Source: Temnothorax longispinosus (Eukaryota > Arthropoda > Insecta > Hymenoptera > Formicidae). Taken from it: DNA of 64,000 nt. Below, one piece after another: positions 36,018 to 49,130 of this stretch. The stretch lies in the NCBI RefSeq assembly GCF_030848805.1, contig NC_092369.1:5966661-6030660 (forward strand). Reading direction: 5' to 3'. Each line of letters starts with the position of its first letter. Position 1 is the stretch's first letter. Made by a program: the position numbers and the translations under genes. The notes beneath the pieces are model-generated. The model saw only the letters and a list, made by a program, of their open reading frames with translations. It had not been told where the DNA came from and ran no database searches.

Positions 36018-39000
36018 AGCAAGCACGACCTGACGAATGCGCACGATCTGCCCGTCGACACGTCGATCGCGATATGACGTATGTTCTGACACTTCGTGAT
36101 GCATCTCGGATAGGCACGATGAGAAACTATGTAAACGAGAGAACGCACCTTGCCGGATTGCTATTCTAGAACGCGTTAGTTTTGCAAATGCACAAGTAGG
36201 TATTTATAATATAAATTTGATAATATATGCAAATACGTGTAACGGTGCGTAATGACAAAAATAAATATACGCTCTTCATGCGAAATTAGTGTATAACAGA
36301 AACGAATTGCTAGTTCATGCAGATGGAAAATAAATCTCACCCTCGGCGCTTCGACACAAACGGCGAGACTCCGTCGTAAAGATATCGCAAAGATCGCTAT
36401 GGTTACGGCACAGCGCGATAGATGTATAATATATGCACGCGTCCGAGCGGACGTGAAATAACACCAAATTACACGGTGGGTGTCTGTCGTGCGTACCATC
36501 TCGGGCGTACCCGGCGTCCCGGGACGCGGGCCATTAACGTGTTCATAATCGTCCCAGCGGCGGTTACCGCTTGTACGTTACACGAGGTAATTGATACCAG
36601 ATTTCGAGGAAACGGCTTGCCAACGAGCAGCGCGAGCTCCGGGGATGGAGATCAAAAAGGTGAACAAGACACGGTGCGGGCATCTTGGCACCTTTCTGGC
36701 GCTGGCGGTCCGGACTACCCGAATCAACGTCCGTGTAAGATACGAGAGGGCATGCCCGCCGGAGGATCAAGCCCTCTGGAGGTGGCTGGTAATTTATACG
36801 TTTATCTCATTCCGTCAATATTTAAAGAAGAACGCGGCCCGGATCGTGAAGAGCTCCCGCGTGACCCACCTCTTCCTGCGGGATCTTGTTTCGAGGGTGA
36901 ACGGTCGCGCGGCCAGAGGTTTCATATTTTCTTCCATATAACACCCTTTAGTGCCACGTCGACGAACGGATATCACTCGATTTTTATGCGAAGCAGTACT
37001 CGAGCTCATATTCAAATATGAGAAAGGATAATCTTACTTCCCAACAAATCTAAGAATATACATGGCTAATTACGAGATTAATTAAAAATATAGTTTATAA
37101 ATTAAAATCTGAATCGCTTCGAGAGAATAGCAAGCGCAAGAGGAAAGAAACAGATACTGCGTGTGAAGGGAGAAACAAGGGCATGAATTTATCCCACCCC
37201 GCGCACCGACACAGCACAGAAGGGTGACGCGTTGCGCTGTTAGTAAACTAGGCATTAGCATTACAAAGACTGCATCTGCGGCTTTGCTTACATCCGTCGT
37301 CCGGGGCACACGCACCCTGTGTCCGACGCACACGCGATCGCGTACCTGCAGCCTCTCCTCTCCTCCTCTCCTCTCCTTTCACTGAAATAAGCACACGCTC
37401 ACGCGTGTGAGGGAGAAGTGGTACGAGCGATGACGAGCGGTACAATACGCACGGGCGAGCCAGTTCATAATTATCCCTAAACACAGTAATTAATGCCGCC
37501 GCGGCGATTACGGGGGTGTCGCGCGCAGCGGACGTTTTCGTCCTTCCTCAGGCCCTTCATCACAACGATTACCCGCCGAATTGTGATTATTCGCTGGATG
37601 TATTATGGCATATTTCGTAATACCCCTTAACACGCAAATTAATTTTGCACCAAATGATAGGCCGTCAACCGTACATGAAATAAAATGTATGAAATCTAAC
37701 GAAATGACGATGTGCTACGTAGCGAATAATAAAATTAATGATGAATCATTAACGGTACAGAAAACATTAATTTTTTGAGATAATAATTCTGCGAAGAAAA
37801 AATAATTTTAAAATAATATAAAATAACATGACAATAAAGAGAAACCTGAATGGATATCTCTCCACAGATGTGCTCCGATAGTTATATACCATTTCTTTTT
37901 GTTACAACTTTCTGTCTAAAATATCAGGTTTGGCAGCGAACTTTTCGTTACACACAGTTATTTACCCAACATGTCGTTTTCTCTCCGTTTCGAGTCTCGT
38001 CAAAAGAGAGTTCTGTTTTCAGGTGTGCATCGCGTGCAGCGTCTTCACGAGTCGCGACCCTCGTGCGGCTGCGTTGAATGTGGCGGAAGAGAAAAGAGAC
38101 GTGAGTCAACAGTGTTTCCAGCGCGCTGCCTAAATACCGGATTTAATCGACAGCGGGCACGCGGTTCGACAGTTGGCGGTAATCACGCGGGGACTGGCGG
38201 CGCATCGCGTAACAAAAAGACCGCGACATACGCGTCGGGGGTATAAGCGGCGGGTGGGCGGCGAAGGGAATCAGACGCGTACGGCATCGCGTATAATTAG
38301 CGTAATAAGTAGTTTTTTGGGGCGGGGCCTGTGCGGTGGGAAAACAAAGCGATGGCTGGGAGGCAGCTAATTTCCGATCCAGCATCGACGGACAAAAGGG
38401 ACCCGAGGAGCTCATACGCGGATGAAGTAGGGAAGTCCCCGGAGAAGAGGGGGGACAGAAGTTTGGGGGACGGAGGAGAAGGTTAAAAAAAAGAGAAAGC
38501 AGCTTCTAAACGTCCTCCCTCGTCCATTCATCCTCTTTCAGCGTACCCTGGCTCGGTTTCGAATCAAAAGGCGGGAGCACCCTTTGGGCCCCGCACGAGT
38601 GCGTAAGTTTTTTTTTCTCGCGCGCTCTTTTCCGCCCTCCTCTTTACCCCGAAAACCCCCTTTCATATGTGCCACATACCGACAAAAGAATCAGGGTACG
38701 CGCGTGCACGCAAAGACAGAAGCGGCGAGGGGATGGGAAGGGACAACCCGACGAATCCCGACAATGAGCCGGACGGTGCGGGCCGCCATTCGGGAACGGA
38801 TTAATTACAGCGTGCCTCCATAATTAGCCCCGCGGGGATCGGCCGTCGCCGGGCCCACCATTGCCGGATTCGTGCTATTCGTTGGTCCAGCCACGGCGAT
38901 TTCCGTAGAATGCTTTCGGTCTCCCATTCTTCGAAACACATTGAGTAATTCACTCAATGGCGTAGAATTTTATTTTATATTTGATTTTAATTTTGTTTGT

Positions 39001-39715
39001 GTCAAATGCTACGAATTACAAAACTTCAGACTAAAGCAACAATCTCACAGATACACGATTGTATCTCCGTATAAACTACGTACAAGACAAAGAAAAGAAA
39101 AAACGAATATACAAAATTCTGTTGACTGTTTTATTCGTGTGTGTATCTAGTTTCGTTATTACTTATGTAAACTGCATAAAGATACCGTCATAATATGCGA
39201 AATTAACTTGTGTCTATACCTATAACGAGCAATAAAAATTGAAATTATTATCAATTTGAAACATGCCGTATTAAACATTTTATACAGTGTCCGTCTTACA
39301 ACATCTTAATATTAGCATTGCAGAGTCTCGTTTACCAGCGCTAGTAACCATAAGGAAGCACTGGAATCGCGCTCGACGAAAAGAATCGAAGCGTGACGAT
39401 TTCAGCAGAATGGATCCAGCGTCGTCGTGCGATACACGCGAGCATGCATGATGTCCGGACGAATTTACGAGTCGCGCTAAGGACGTCGCGACATAAACCC
39501 GTAACAATCCCGAGGGCGCGCGGGGGGAAGGGGCAGGCAGAAGGAGAGAACGGATGAAGGGGAAGAACGATATGGTGCACGCGTGGATGCAAATTGCATA
39601 GGCAAAGACGCGCGTTCTCTTCGCGAACAGACATGAACGTGCAGCACACGGATTATTGGTATCAAGCTCGGGAACAGACGGGAAATGTCATAATGCGAGC
39701 AAATAGAGTGCCATC
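36018..39715. other. Alternating CpG-rich and AT-rich sequence
   Basis: 36180-36420, 37020-37100, 37600-37960 and 38930-39290 are AT-rich. 36440-37000 and 37960-38900 are CpG-dense. A perfect 14-base palindrome, GCGTCCCGGGACGC, lies at 36514-36527 and CCCCGCGGGG lies near 38828. A CTCCT-type pyrimidine tract spans 37352-37380. A 199-codon frame (36422-37021 plus) overlaps a 116-codon plus frame and minus frames; the peptides are not recognisable. Confidence 0.35.
37352..37380. repeat. CTCCT-type pyrimidine repeat
   Basis: Tandem CCTCT/CTCCT pentamers, pyrimidine only. Confidence 0.8.
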
Positions 39716-39853
39716 AGGCGCGCGCGGCCGACTCGACCACAATTTCTTGTTACATTAATGCCGTCGGCGAGCGCGGAACGGACACGTGAGAGGGCACGAT
39801 GACCGAGGCGGGTTTTATGCTCGGAAATTAGCTTAGCTTCGAACCATTGATTT
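39716..39853 (+). repeat. Second duplicated element, copy A
   Basis: Aligns with 40575-40710 in direct orientation, offset about 859 bases. The core (39730-39774), from GACTCGACC through GTTACATTAATGCCG to CGGCGAGCGC, matches at 40 of 45 positions against 40588-40632. Weaker matches continue through GAGAG-GCACGA, GGCGGG, TAT-C-TGG, AATTAGC and ATCGATTT/ATTGATTT. In the minus direction both copies encode a shared 15-residue run around GINVTR, but the frames differ elsewhere and several shared blocks fall outside it, so I read this as conserved DNA rather than protein. Confidence 0.65.
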
Positions 39854-40574
39854 CCAGCCCGTGAAATATTCTCGTCATTAAGCAACATAGCCGACGCTGG
39901 TAACCGAGATGGAAATACGAGCGTATTATATGCGCTGTTCGATTCTTCTCCGTTCGCACCTAGCCGAGAGAAAAAAAGTCGCAATAAGTCTTGACCACTA
40001 GCGAATCTAAGAGTTGATTATCCAGCCTTCAAAGCAGATGTTGCCCACAGGCGAAGCAATTACGAAATCTGTATCTTGAGAAAAAAAGTGTTTTAGATAC
40101 CGCAGGTGTTCTAACTTGATTTATTTAGAAAAACAATTACAATACATCAATTTGGATTTCAACACAATCAAAGATATATAACTTGTTTTCAATTATTAAA
40201 AGCCCGAGATAGCGTAAACCACTAAAGAAAAATTTACTTTTGCATCGCACAAAATTCCATATACGAAACTACACAGTAATCTCCGTAAATTGCCGGGAAA
40301 GAAAGCGAAAGATAAAAGAATCTTCTCTATAAAGTTACGTCAATAATTTAAATGTGACTTTAAGATAGGAAGTAGAATTGACCGCGAATTTTACCGGAGG
40401 GATAAAGTCCTGCTGTTAGAGCGCTTTTTATGTGTGTACGTAAAGAGCCACGCAGGTTTCAACGCGCGTCTGCCTCGTTCCTTCACGTCAAACGCTGATT
40501 ACCGGTAACAAGCTTGAAAATAGAGACTGTCACAATCCGGGAACGCGAGTGGAGTCTCATCAGAGCGACGTTGT
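39854..40574. other. Spacer between the second element pair
   Basis: Mixed to 40010, then AT-rich to 40370, then moderately GC-rich. No frame, repeat copy or RNA gene was seen. Confidence 0.5.
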
Positions 40575-40710
40575 AGGCGCGTCGATTGACTCGACCGCGA
40601 TATCTCGTTACATTAATGCCGACGGCGAGCGCCGCGCCGTTCATGAGAGAGCACGACGCGGCCGGGCGGGCTCTATACCTGGAATTAGCATGCCTCCGAA
40701 TCATCGATTT
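40575..40710 (+). repeat. Second duplicated element, copy B
   Basis: Partner of 39716-39853. Matching blocks keep their order and near-equal spacing over about 135 bases with one or two single-base gaps. Overall identity by eye is around 70-75%, highest in the GTTACATTAATGCCG core. The ATTAAT word is a homeodomain-type site, but this is weak evidence on its own. Confidence 0.65.
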
Positions 40711-43700
40711 TCTACTTATCGGCTATCTCCGGCCAGTGCTCCCTCTGGTCCCCTCTGGTTCCCTCTGATCTCGCCGGGTATCCCTCATCGCGACCTCTTA
40801 CCGGTCATTATACAACTCGGCTCCGTCGAACCGTGCTCGCACAGGCTCTAATGGCTGAGCCGCACTTAGGTTCTGTTCGCCGCATGCAACTATCTGCGCC
40901 TCTGCCTATCTCCGCGCGCCGATGACGGGGAACGTTCCGCCGGAGGAACCTACGTCGAAACCCCCCCGGGTATCTCCGCTTTCGATCGTGCGCGCATCGC
41001 GTGCCCGAGCATAACGGTAACCGACCGGTAGCGGCGAACAAGCGCATAGACACATACGGCGACGAGTGATATCTGTAGCGATGTAGAACGCGGAGAAAAG
41101 TCAGCTGGCGGCTTGGCTTGCCGAAGCTGTTTTACGCCGATTGAGGTAAACTCGGGACTTCCTGCGTTTATTGTTCATAATTATATGCCGCGGTACTGCA
41201 TTATGATCCTGCGCGGCAGATTACGACATTGTACTTAATACGAGGAAGCTATTTAAGTTTGAATATATTAGGAATTGCCATAGAAATATAAAGATGTCTA
41301 GTTACTCGATATATTAAACACAATACAGAATAATGTCTAAATAATTCTGAAGCATCTTTAATCTCCAATAGCGTCTTCCAAGCAAAACATATTCGCTATC
41401 TTATTAGTCAGGAACACGACACTTTCTGTTGCACGACAATAAATCAAAGTTCACCGATATTAAGCGCTTCCACTAAAAGAGCGTAATTAAAGAGATATCA
41501 TACGCGTGGTGAGAACTTTGCTAATAACCCCGGATGAGGCGCCACCTCTCGAGGGGTTCTTCTCTCGTTGCGGTTCGCGTTCCTAAAGTTTGTTAACTCT
41601 CGTAAGTCCGCCGCAAGGAAGAGGAAGAGGCGGGCGGGTATATGGCGAACGAAATGAAGGGAGTTTCTCCGCGCGCAGAGTGAGTTTTTGGCGATTAGAT
41701 TAGACCCCGGCCCCGCGATGGACCAGCTGTCCACCGGAATTCGCTCAAGAATCTGCCTAAGTGGATGGAACCGACGTGCAAGAATCGCTCGAGCCATTTC
41801 GCCCCGTGTAATGAACGAACCGTATTACGAGTTCGCGGAACTTCTTTATTGCCGAAGTTTCGACATAACGCATAAGCCCGGTAATGACCGCTATTTAGAG
41901 GATTAAAAGATAGAGGATTAAAAATTTCTCGTGGCAATCTTATTGACACGTGCAAACCGATCTTCGCCTCTTGTGAAATATCGAATTATAAAGTGTTACA
42001 TGCCACACTCACTCGCAAATTTTTATTCGTACAACAAACTCGCATTTTCAAATTTATGAATTATAGGAAGTATCATATCATTGTAGAAAATTGTCTTTTC
42101 TTATATTTTTTTTATATCGCAAACAACACAAAATTATTTTTAAAATTTGAAAGAAAGAGAAATTTAACATATTTTACACAGAGATGTTATACATTGAGTA
42201 ACATATACTGATGACATAAGAAAATATTTGACAGTAACATCGCTCTGATTGTGAAAATCTGCAAGATGCAATTTTAAAAATACCATTTTATTTCATTGAC
42301 GTTCAATTGAAACGCTCGATTCGGACGAAATCGAATCGATGCGAGACTTTTTTACGAACCGTTCTACGATCGGTTGCGTATACAATCATGTAGGTACGCA
42401 CATTCCGAAATGAGATCGAAAGTTAAATTTACTCGAGTTATTTCTATCGTTCGATGGAGTACACCGCAAGTCGTCACAATATCGGTCGGGGGAAGGAGGA
42501 GGAAGAAAGCGAGTCCGGGAGGTGGAGGCATGGCAGGGAACGCCGATCGATAACAATAATAATGGAAAATGATCGCGACCGCAGTGGCACGTGATCCAAT
42601 GACTATGCCCAGGAGGCGATGCCTCATTATTTCGATTTCCAAGCAACTAACCAACGACCTTAGCAGCCTCACGAAATACGAACGCCTCGTTCCCCTCCCT
42701 CCTCATCATCATCTTCATTCTTCGTGCGAACCCAATCATCCCTCTCGGCCACGTTCTGTACGCCCTGTTGCATTCGGCCGCGAATATCGTACGCTCCGTC
42801 GCTCGGACCTCGTAATCGCGCAATCCCGAGGGATTAGAATATGGATTGGCCCGCATTAAACTTCGACTTTACGCGCGGCGAGGTCATTTTATTGAGCACG
42901 AGGAAATCTTATTTATCACGTATTTCATTTTTAACGCTGAACGTAAGTGATATGTGAAAATTTCACACGTACACCTCTGCACTGCCGACGAAGATTGCAT
43001 TGATTATCAAAAACTAGTTTTAAAAATAACATTAAAATATCTCACAATGGAACATAAAATTACGTTAATTGAATAGTGTCATGAATATTATAATATACTA
43101 GAATCAAAATATACTTCAATACATTATCGAGTGGCTGTTTCTACGAAAGAGATTCAGGATATTGACCTTGTAATACACGATGCACTTTCAAGCGCCTCGC
43201 ATAATGTTTGTATGCATCGAGTTTATGCAGTGAAATAACCTTGTACTGATGCTTTTTACGATTGGGTGCTGGTTGAATTAGAATAGCAATTCAGATCTCT
43301 CATCATTGTTAAAGAAAAATGGAAGAATATATAAAGCATCCGAGAGATGAATCGGGTAGGTAGAGGGTCACGATTGCCACGTCTTGTCGGACAATCCAGA
43401 AGAAGTTGATACGAACGTACCATATGAGAGAGAATACTCCGAACATCCCTGCGGGCGTACAACTCTGTTCTTGCTTTCAGTACGGATAAGGCGTGAGGTT
43501 CGAGGAATACGAGGTAATTGTCTGAGATAATGATCGTACACATTGCATAGATCCGCGATGCTTCACGGGTCTTGGCGCATTTGAATACCGCCGATATTAA
43601 TACGGAATCGCATTTACACATCGCCGATAATGAGTTAAAGACCAAACGAAAAAAATGAAAGGAGAATCTGAAACAACGGATAGGATCGTAATCGTGAGCG

Positions 43701-43790
43701 CGGTTTCACGCATGAACGATGAGATTCGAAAGCGGCTTCTCGCATAAAATTACTAAATCGCTCGATAATTATAGAGCGTCATTTTCCATG
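40711..43790. other. CpG-rich and AT-rich mosaic
   Basis: 40711-41110 is CpG-dense. 41220-41480 and 41930-42300 are AT-rich, the latter with a 72-codon Phe/Tyr/Asn-rich plus frame (41993-42211). 42300-42880 and 43250-43720 are of mixed composition. 42890-43240 is AT-rich. None of the frames (longest 129 codons, 43645-43256 minus) has a recognisable motif or a splice context I can defend. Confidence 0.4.
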
Positions 43791-44520
43791 CTCGATAATG
43801 TCCCGCGGGACAACGTTCAGGTTAATCGTTTCTTCACGGAGGAGCACCGAAGGAGCCCGCGGGTCATGGGTTAAACGGGCCGTCCTGCGACAGGACCTTC
43901 GGGATACGGTTCCTCCGCGGGCCTATGGGTTCCTGTGATAAAGTGCTCATAATGTTTTTAACGAGTAAGCCGCGCGCGGGCGCGCTCGCGCGTAATCTTA
44001 TAATTCGGCCATGGCTCCGGCCCCGTGGTATTTCGAGAGTGGATATAATGATTCTCGATGATTATGCGGCCATATCTCACCCACGGCTCCGTCCCGGAGA
44101 TACAGCCGGTGAAGAGATCGCCGCGCCGTTCGTACGGATGGAAACAATGTCGGCGGACCCTCCCACGCCGCGTACACGGACTGTACCACGGCGAGCCGGA
44201 GTAATTCCCCCAATTATAAAATTATTATCCTGCGGTTGGCACCCCCGGGCAACACGCGGGACCAGGCCAGGCCTCCACTCTCCTCTCGGCCTCATTCGCC
44301 ATGTTCTCCATGTTCACCGCTCCTCTCTCCTTATTCTCCCTTTCCGCCGCTCGTTCCCTCCTGCCATCTTCCTATCTGTCCGGTTCTCGTCGATCCTCGT
44401 TGATTGTCCGACAAGACGAAGACGTGCGCACTCGCTTCGTGATGCGCTAGAACGCACGATTCGGAACAGATCGCCGGAAGCGTTTCTCTCAATCTTGTGT
44501 TTTCTCCAAAGAGAGTAAAG
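43791..44520. promoter_or_regulatory. CpG-dense block rich in palindromes
   Basis: Contains the perfect palindrome TGTCCCGCGGGACA (43799-43812) and the inverted repeat GTCCTGCGACAGGAC (43882-43896). CGCGGGTCATGGGTT (near 43858) and CGCGGGCCTATGGGTT (near 43917) are near-direct copies about 60 bases apart. CGCGCGCGGGCGCGCTCGCG near 43973 and a doubled CGGCCAT word (44006 and 44067) follow. Overlapping frames on both strands (197 codons plus at 43925-44518, and two minus frames) follow from the high GC. The dense symmetric words suggest a regulatory element; the function is unknown. Confidence 0.35.
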
Positions 44521-46840
44521 AACGTACTAACTCTTTTGATACCGCGTGAGATTAAAAATCTAAATCTTTCATTTATTTTTTAAAAATAATTACATATAAT
44601 ACATGCGTACTTGAAAAACTGTCGGGTGGTTTTTTAATATATTTCGAGATTTGAATTGCTATAGACTATGAAAGAAAGATAAGAAAAACTAATTTTCATA
44701 TTTATATTATTCTTTGTTTCAATTATATATTTTTTTCGTTTGAGCATGCGAGAAGTGGTTCTTTCGTTGCTACTTCCGTTGAGATGGATCAAGATAGCGT
44801 CGTTAAGGAGCCATTTGCAGAAAAATTTATAACTGTCGTTAGAGAGAAGATCGAGCGTGGAGGGGTGAAAAATAAATAAATATAGCGGGAGCACAACCCT
44901 TGTGTACGGTCGGACTTTTCTTAAGTCGAGCTCGTTCATAATCTCACCGGCGGCTGCCGCTGACTTTAACCGAGCAGCGTCTCTGTTTGTGTTCTATCGT
45001 GTGTAACAGCGTGTGGATACGTGCGTGAAATTTCGACAGAAAAGCGGGATACTCGAAGCCATACAGTTTCTATTAAAGGGTGACGACTGCAGATGATATA
45101 AGTACCGTGAGGCTTCCGTGATATATCATCGGGCGATGATGTTGACGCCATAAAAAGGAATATACATTTGTAAAATTTCATCTCATTTGAACAATCCCAT
45201 ATTAAAATATGCTCAGATAACAAAAGATAAAAAATCGCTATGATAAATTTATTCAACTATCTTTGTGATTTTTATAGAATTATTTAACTCAGAAGTAGGT
45301 TCGTTCGAGATAGATAACTCGTTTTGTATTTTATACAGTAAATTTGGTTAAGAAAGCATTAAAAATAACTACCAATTTTTCAAAGCGGCACAAGTGTGCT
45401 GAGAGGAGACGCTGCATTTATTCTGCATATTAATAAGGAGCCATCAAAGATGATGTAAGTATAGCAATCGCGAGACGCGAGGAATCGATAAGATCGATGA
45501 AAAAACCACGATGAGGGAACACGAGTATCCGAATACCGAATCGAGAAGATTTTGGTGCCCGCAGCGGGATCCCGGAAATTAGCGATCTGTGCTCGTCGAG
45601 AAGGACCACGGTCAGTCACGTTCGTGAACCATTAGTCTCCTCTCGCCCGGACCTCTCTAGCGAGAAGGGCGGAGAGACAGAGAGCGCGCGCTGGGGAGGG
45701 CCAGTGAAAAAGTCAAGAGGGAGGACGATCTCCGTGGGTGGGGTGGTCCCACCAGCAAGTTAAAAGGACAAGAATGTTTGACAGCCATTTTTCAGTAATC
45801 ACGCTGAGTTAGTTATCGATCGCAAGGATCTCTCTCTATCTCTCTCCCTCTCTCTCTTTCTCATCTCGGGCCACCATCCCTGACACCCCCCTCGTCGCGG
45901 TCCAATCTCAAGCGGTCATTCTTCGTTTTCTATTTCTCATCGCGCGCTCCCGATGAAGAGAGAAGTTATCTCTCACATCTTCTCCTTCTCGCACGCATCT
46001 CCTCTCACCTTCGATATCGAAAATCTTGCGACGGTTTCTCTGCCTCTTTCTTATTTTCTCTCTTTCTCCCTCAGACCTTCTCTCACTTCATTTCTGGCAT
46101 CGGTGGTCACCAAGTCTGACGAACCTAATCCGAACCTATCCTCTAATGCCGACGCATTGTGCGTCTAGTTAGCAGTGGGGATCGCCCGGCGCGTCATCGT
46201 GATTCATTTTTTACTTCCACGAAAAGTTTCTTGATTGATCGGAAATTAGGGAGCTTAAGTGCCATCCTGAGACCGCGACATGTTCCAAAGAGGAGTGTAA
46301 TCAATCACTGAAGAATGAGGTATCACTCTCGGCCCTTTGACTCCATTGGCAAATGTATACGATGTCGTTGACCAATTGTATTCTCTTTTAATGACAGATA
46401 TCAATAGGGCGAGTAAAAACGATGTTTGCAAGATGTTCGATATTCGCAAGAGTGTAGCGAGCGCAACTGCTTTCAAGTGAAGAAGACTTATAGTTAATCA
46501 TTTATGATGTATGGCAAGTTCAAGGATGTAAAGCTATTTTTGTGTTACTATTGGATGTACATAATACATAACTGTCAGCTTGATAATATAACGCAATTGA
46601 ATTCTTAAACACAAAAATAGAACGATCCGCCATCATTTTATCTAAAAAATTATTAAATTTACAAATTTTTCTCTTTTTAACTATTCGTGTATTATCAACT
46701 ATTAAAAGAGAATACGTTTGGCTATATAGAAAAAACCTATCTAAGCGTAAGAAACGCTTCTTTCACACGCGCGCGCACATATTGTTTTATTTTAAAATTC
46801 CTACACAGTAATATGTTGCGCGAATTCCAACACGGGAGTG
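44521..46840. other. AT-rich, then GC-rich, then AT-rich
   Basis: 44520-44740 and 45160-45390 are AT-rich. 45390-46190 is GC-richer and contains a CT tract at 45829-45863. 46250-46840 is AT-rich. No gene or repeated element is supported. Confidence 0.45.
45829..45863. repeat. CT-rich simple repeat
   Basis: CT dinucleotides with occasional A and C interruptions. Confidence 0.85.
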
Positions 46841-49130
46841 CTAATCGGTGAGACGGAATTTCGACCCCCCTGAAGAAAGTGAAGCGGAACGATTAGACGA
46901 TCTTGCTTGTGTGAGTCGCTCCATATAAATTTCTCTCCGTTTGCAATTTTCGGTTTTAGCGAACGCTTCGATCCTGTCGGCCGATTGAAGAGCGAAACCT
47001 CGGCACTCGTCGCGGATGATGGCCGCCTTTGCCGCTCGATTACCCATAAATCTGCGCTAAAGGTTTGAGGCCGGCGACTTAAATGACGGACTCGTCTTCC
47101 TTCCTTTCCTTCCTGCGGCCAATGCTCAACAACAGTATCGCCTTGAGCAACCGCGGGTGGAACGCAAAGTGGCCCGGCGGATCGCGCATTTTTGCGCTCC
47201 TCGCCTGTACGTAATTACTGAAATTTTTTAAACGCTGGTTATTTTCGGGAAGACCGTAGTAAATCGTTTCGGATCCAGCCCACCGATTTGTGATTTATCT
47301 CCATCTCTGCGTATAACGCACGTCCACTGATGTCTGTGCTTTTGTTGCTCGCTGCTCCAATATCCGGGACTTTTATTGCCCCGTAAGCCTCGTATGGTCT
47401 ATCAATAGCAATGTTATCTTATACCAGTTCTCATTATAATACAAACAAAATACGCATAATCTATATATATTTACTCTAAACGCTCTCTTTAAATTTCAAA
47501 AGTGCAAAATATATATAATACTTTGTAAAATAATTGATTTTAGAGAATATTACTAAATATATAATAAAAATCGTTTAGCACGGAAATGTTCTCAAGAAAG
47601 ATAACAGATCTAAAAATATATACGAAGCTGTTTATCCTATACAACGCGATATTTTATGAAGACATTTTTTAAATCGCGTTTATTACAGCTTTTTTTTCAC
47701 AGTTGTTCGCTTCATCCATATTAAAGATTCCTGATCGCCTATTTTCCCTATGGACAAACTCGACCTTATTCTCTCTTCGTCGTAATTAATTTATCGTATA
47801 TTCCGGCAAGCTTATACTCATCCCAAATATAACATTCTCCAAATAGATCCAAGTAATGTAGTGTCCTGTCGAAAGTATTACTCATGCTCCGTATTAGTTT
47901 CCTACGTTCTCCGTTTCCCCGCATGAGCCAAGGAGAGTCGATCACACGCAAGGTCTCGCAATTAACGAATCAGATACGGCGCGACATCAAAAAGACAAAT
48001 GATCCCGGCGAGATGGGAGCGGATAAATGCGTCCTTTTTTCTCCTGACCTCCCACCCTCCCTCGCCTCTTCGCAGCGTGCTCGCGCTTGACGAGTATGAA
48101 TCGGGGATCTGATAACCGAAGAAACGGTTCGAGCGTCCGGAGCGAGGGCCCGTGAGGGGAGTTGGCGGACGGAGAGAAGCCGGAGAACGAAGTGAGGGAT
48201 CGGTGGAGAGAAGGGAGACAAGCCGGAGATAGGGGAAGGAAAGGGAGAAGGGAAGGTGGATGAGTATGAAAATTATTCTCTGGATGCGCGTACGGGGCGC
48301 ACACTTGTCAAGATGGCGCATGGAATTAATTAAATTAAGCCCGCACCTCCCTCGGAGAAGGTAACCCGAGCGAGCCCGACCGAGACGACGAACGTCGAGC
48401 AGATCGACGGTGGAAGAGAGACGTGAACGGATGGAGAAACGAGGAGGAACGGGGGAAGACCGAGAGGGATCTTCGGTTCGACATCGAGTGCAAGTCATTC
48501 CAGTCATTGGTCGCTCCATAGGAATCCTGGATGCGTGTGTGCGAACGCGAGCGCATACGTCCGAGCGAGTACATGCTCGCTCGCGCGCGCTCGTGTGGGT
48601 GGACGAGGTGTGTTTTGACGTTTGCCCTCACGCCAGGTATTCTCGTACCTTCGATGCCGTTGTGTCGGAATTCGAGACGCGCGAAACTCTCCTGCAACCG
48701 GGCTGAATTCGCGGATTTTTAATGTAGGCCGACGACAAAGTTCAGCGGCTACCACGTATACGATCGATCGGCTGTTCAGAGAAACAGCTCACAAAAGCTA
48801 TAATTTCATATTCATGTAAAGAATTAATTATGTCGCTTGCAGATATTTGAAGAAGATTGCAAATTTTTAATCAGTGATTCGAAAAATATTGCGACATTCT
48901 TGCTCGAGATTTGATTTAAAAGTAGAATGTTCTATATAAGCAATATCGAAGTAAGTTTCGAAAGATATTGAACTTCATATCCATTTAAAAGTAACTTTTG
49001 GAAATAAAAGGAATAAAAGAAAGAGAAGCAAATATGAAAGTAATTCTCTGTAATATTTGTTGGTAGCATGTACATTCTTAAGTATGTCTCTCGAAAGTGA
49101 CTCTCGACGTATTTCTGAGTACTAAACCAT
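46841..49130. other. CpG-rich, AT-rich, CpG-rich blocks
   Basis: 46841-47240 is CpG-bearing, complex sequence of enhancer-like texture. 47400-47700 is AT-rich. 47880-48780 is GC-rich and purine-biased on the plus strand (GGGAGA, GAAGGG), with opposing frames of 185 codons (minus, 48519-47962) and 98 codons (plus). 48780-49130 is AT-rich. The long minus frame is Ser/Arg/Pro/Leu-rich and follows the tract composition. Confidence 0.4.

Noticed and set aside
36422..37021. 199-codon plus-strand frame
   Set aside because: Lies in CpG-dense DNA with other frames open on both strands, contains palindromes typical of non-coding blocks, and has no recognisable domain.
43925..44518. 197-codon plus-strand frame
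   Set aside because: High GC lowers stop frequency; two minus frames overlap and the peptide is Arg/Pro/Ser-rich with no known motif.
47962..48519. 185-codon minus-strand frame
   Set aside because: Ser/Arg/Pro/Leu-rich, produced by a purine-biased plus strand; two other minus frames and a plus frame are open over the same stretch.
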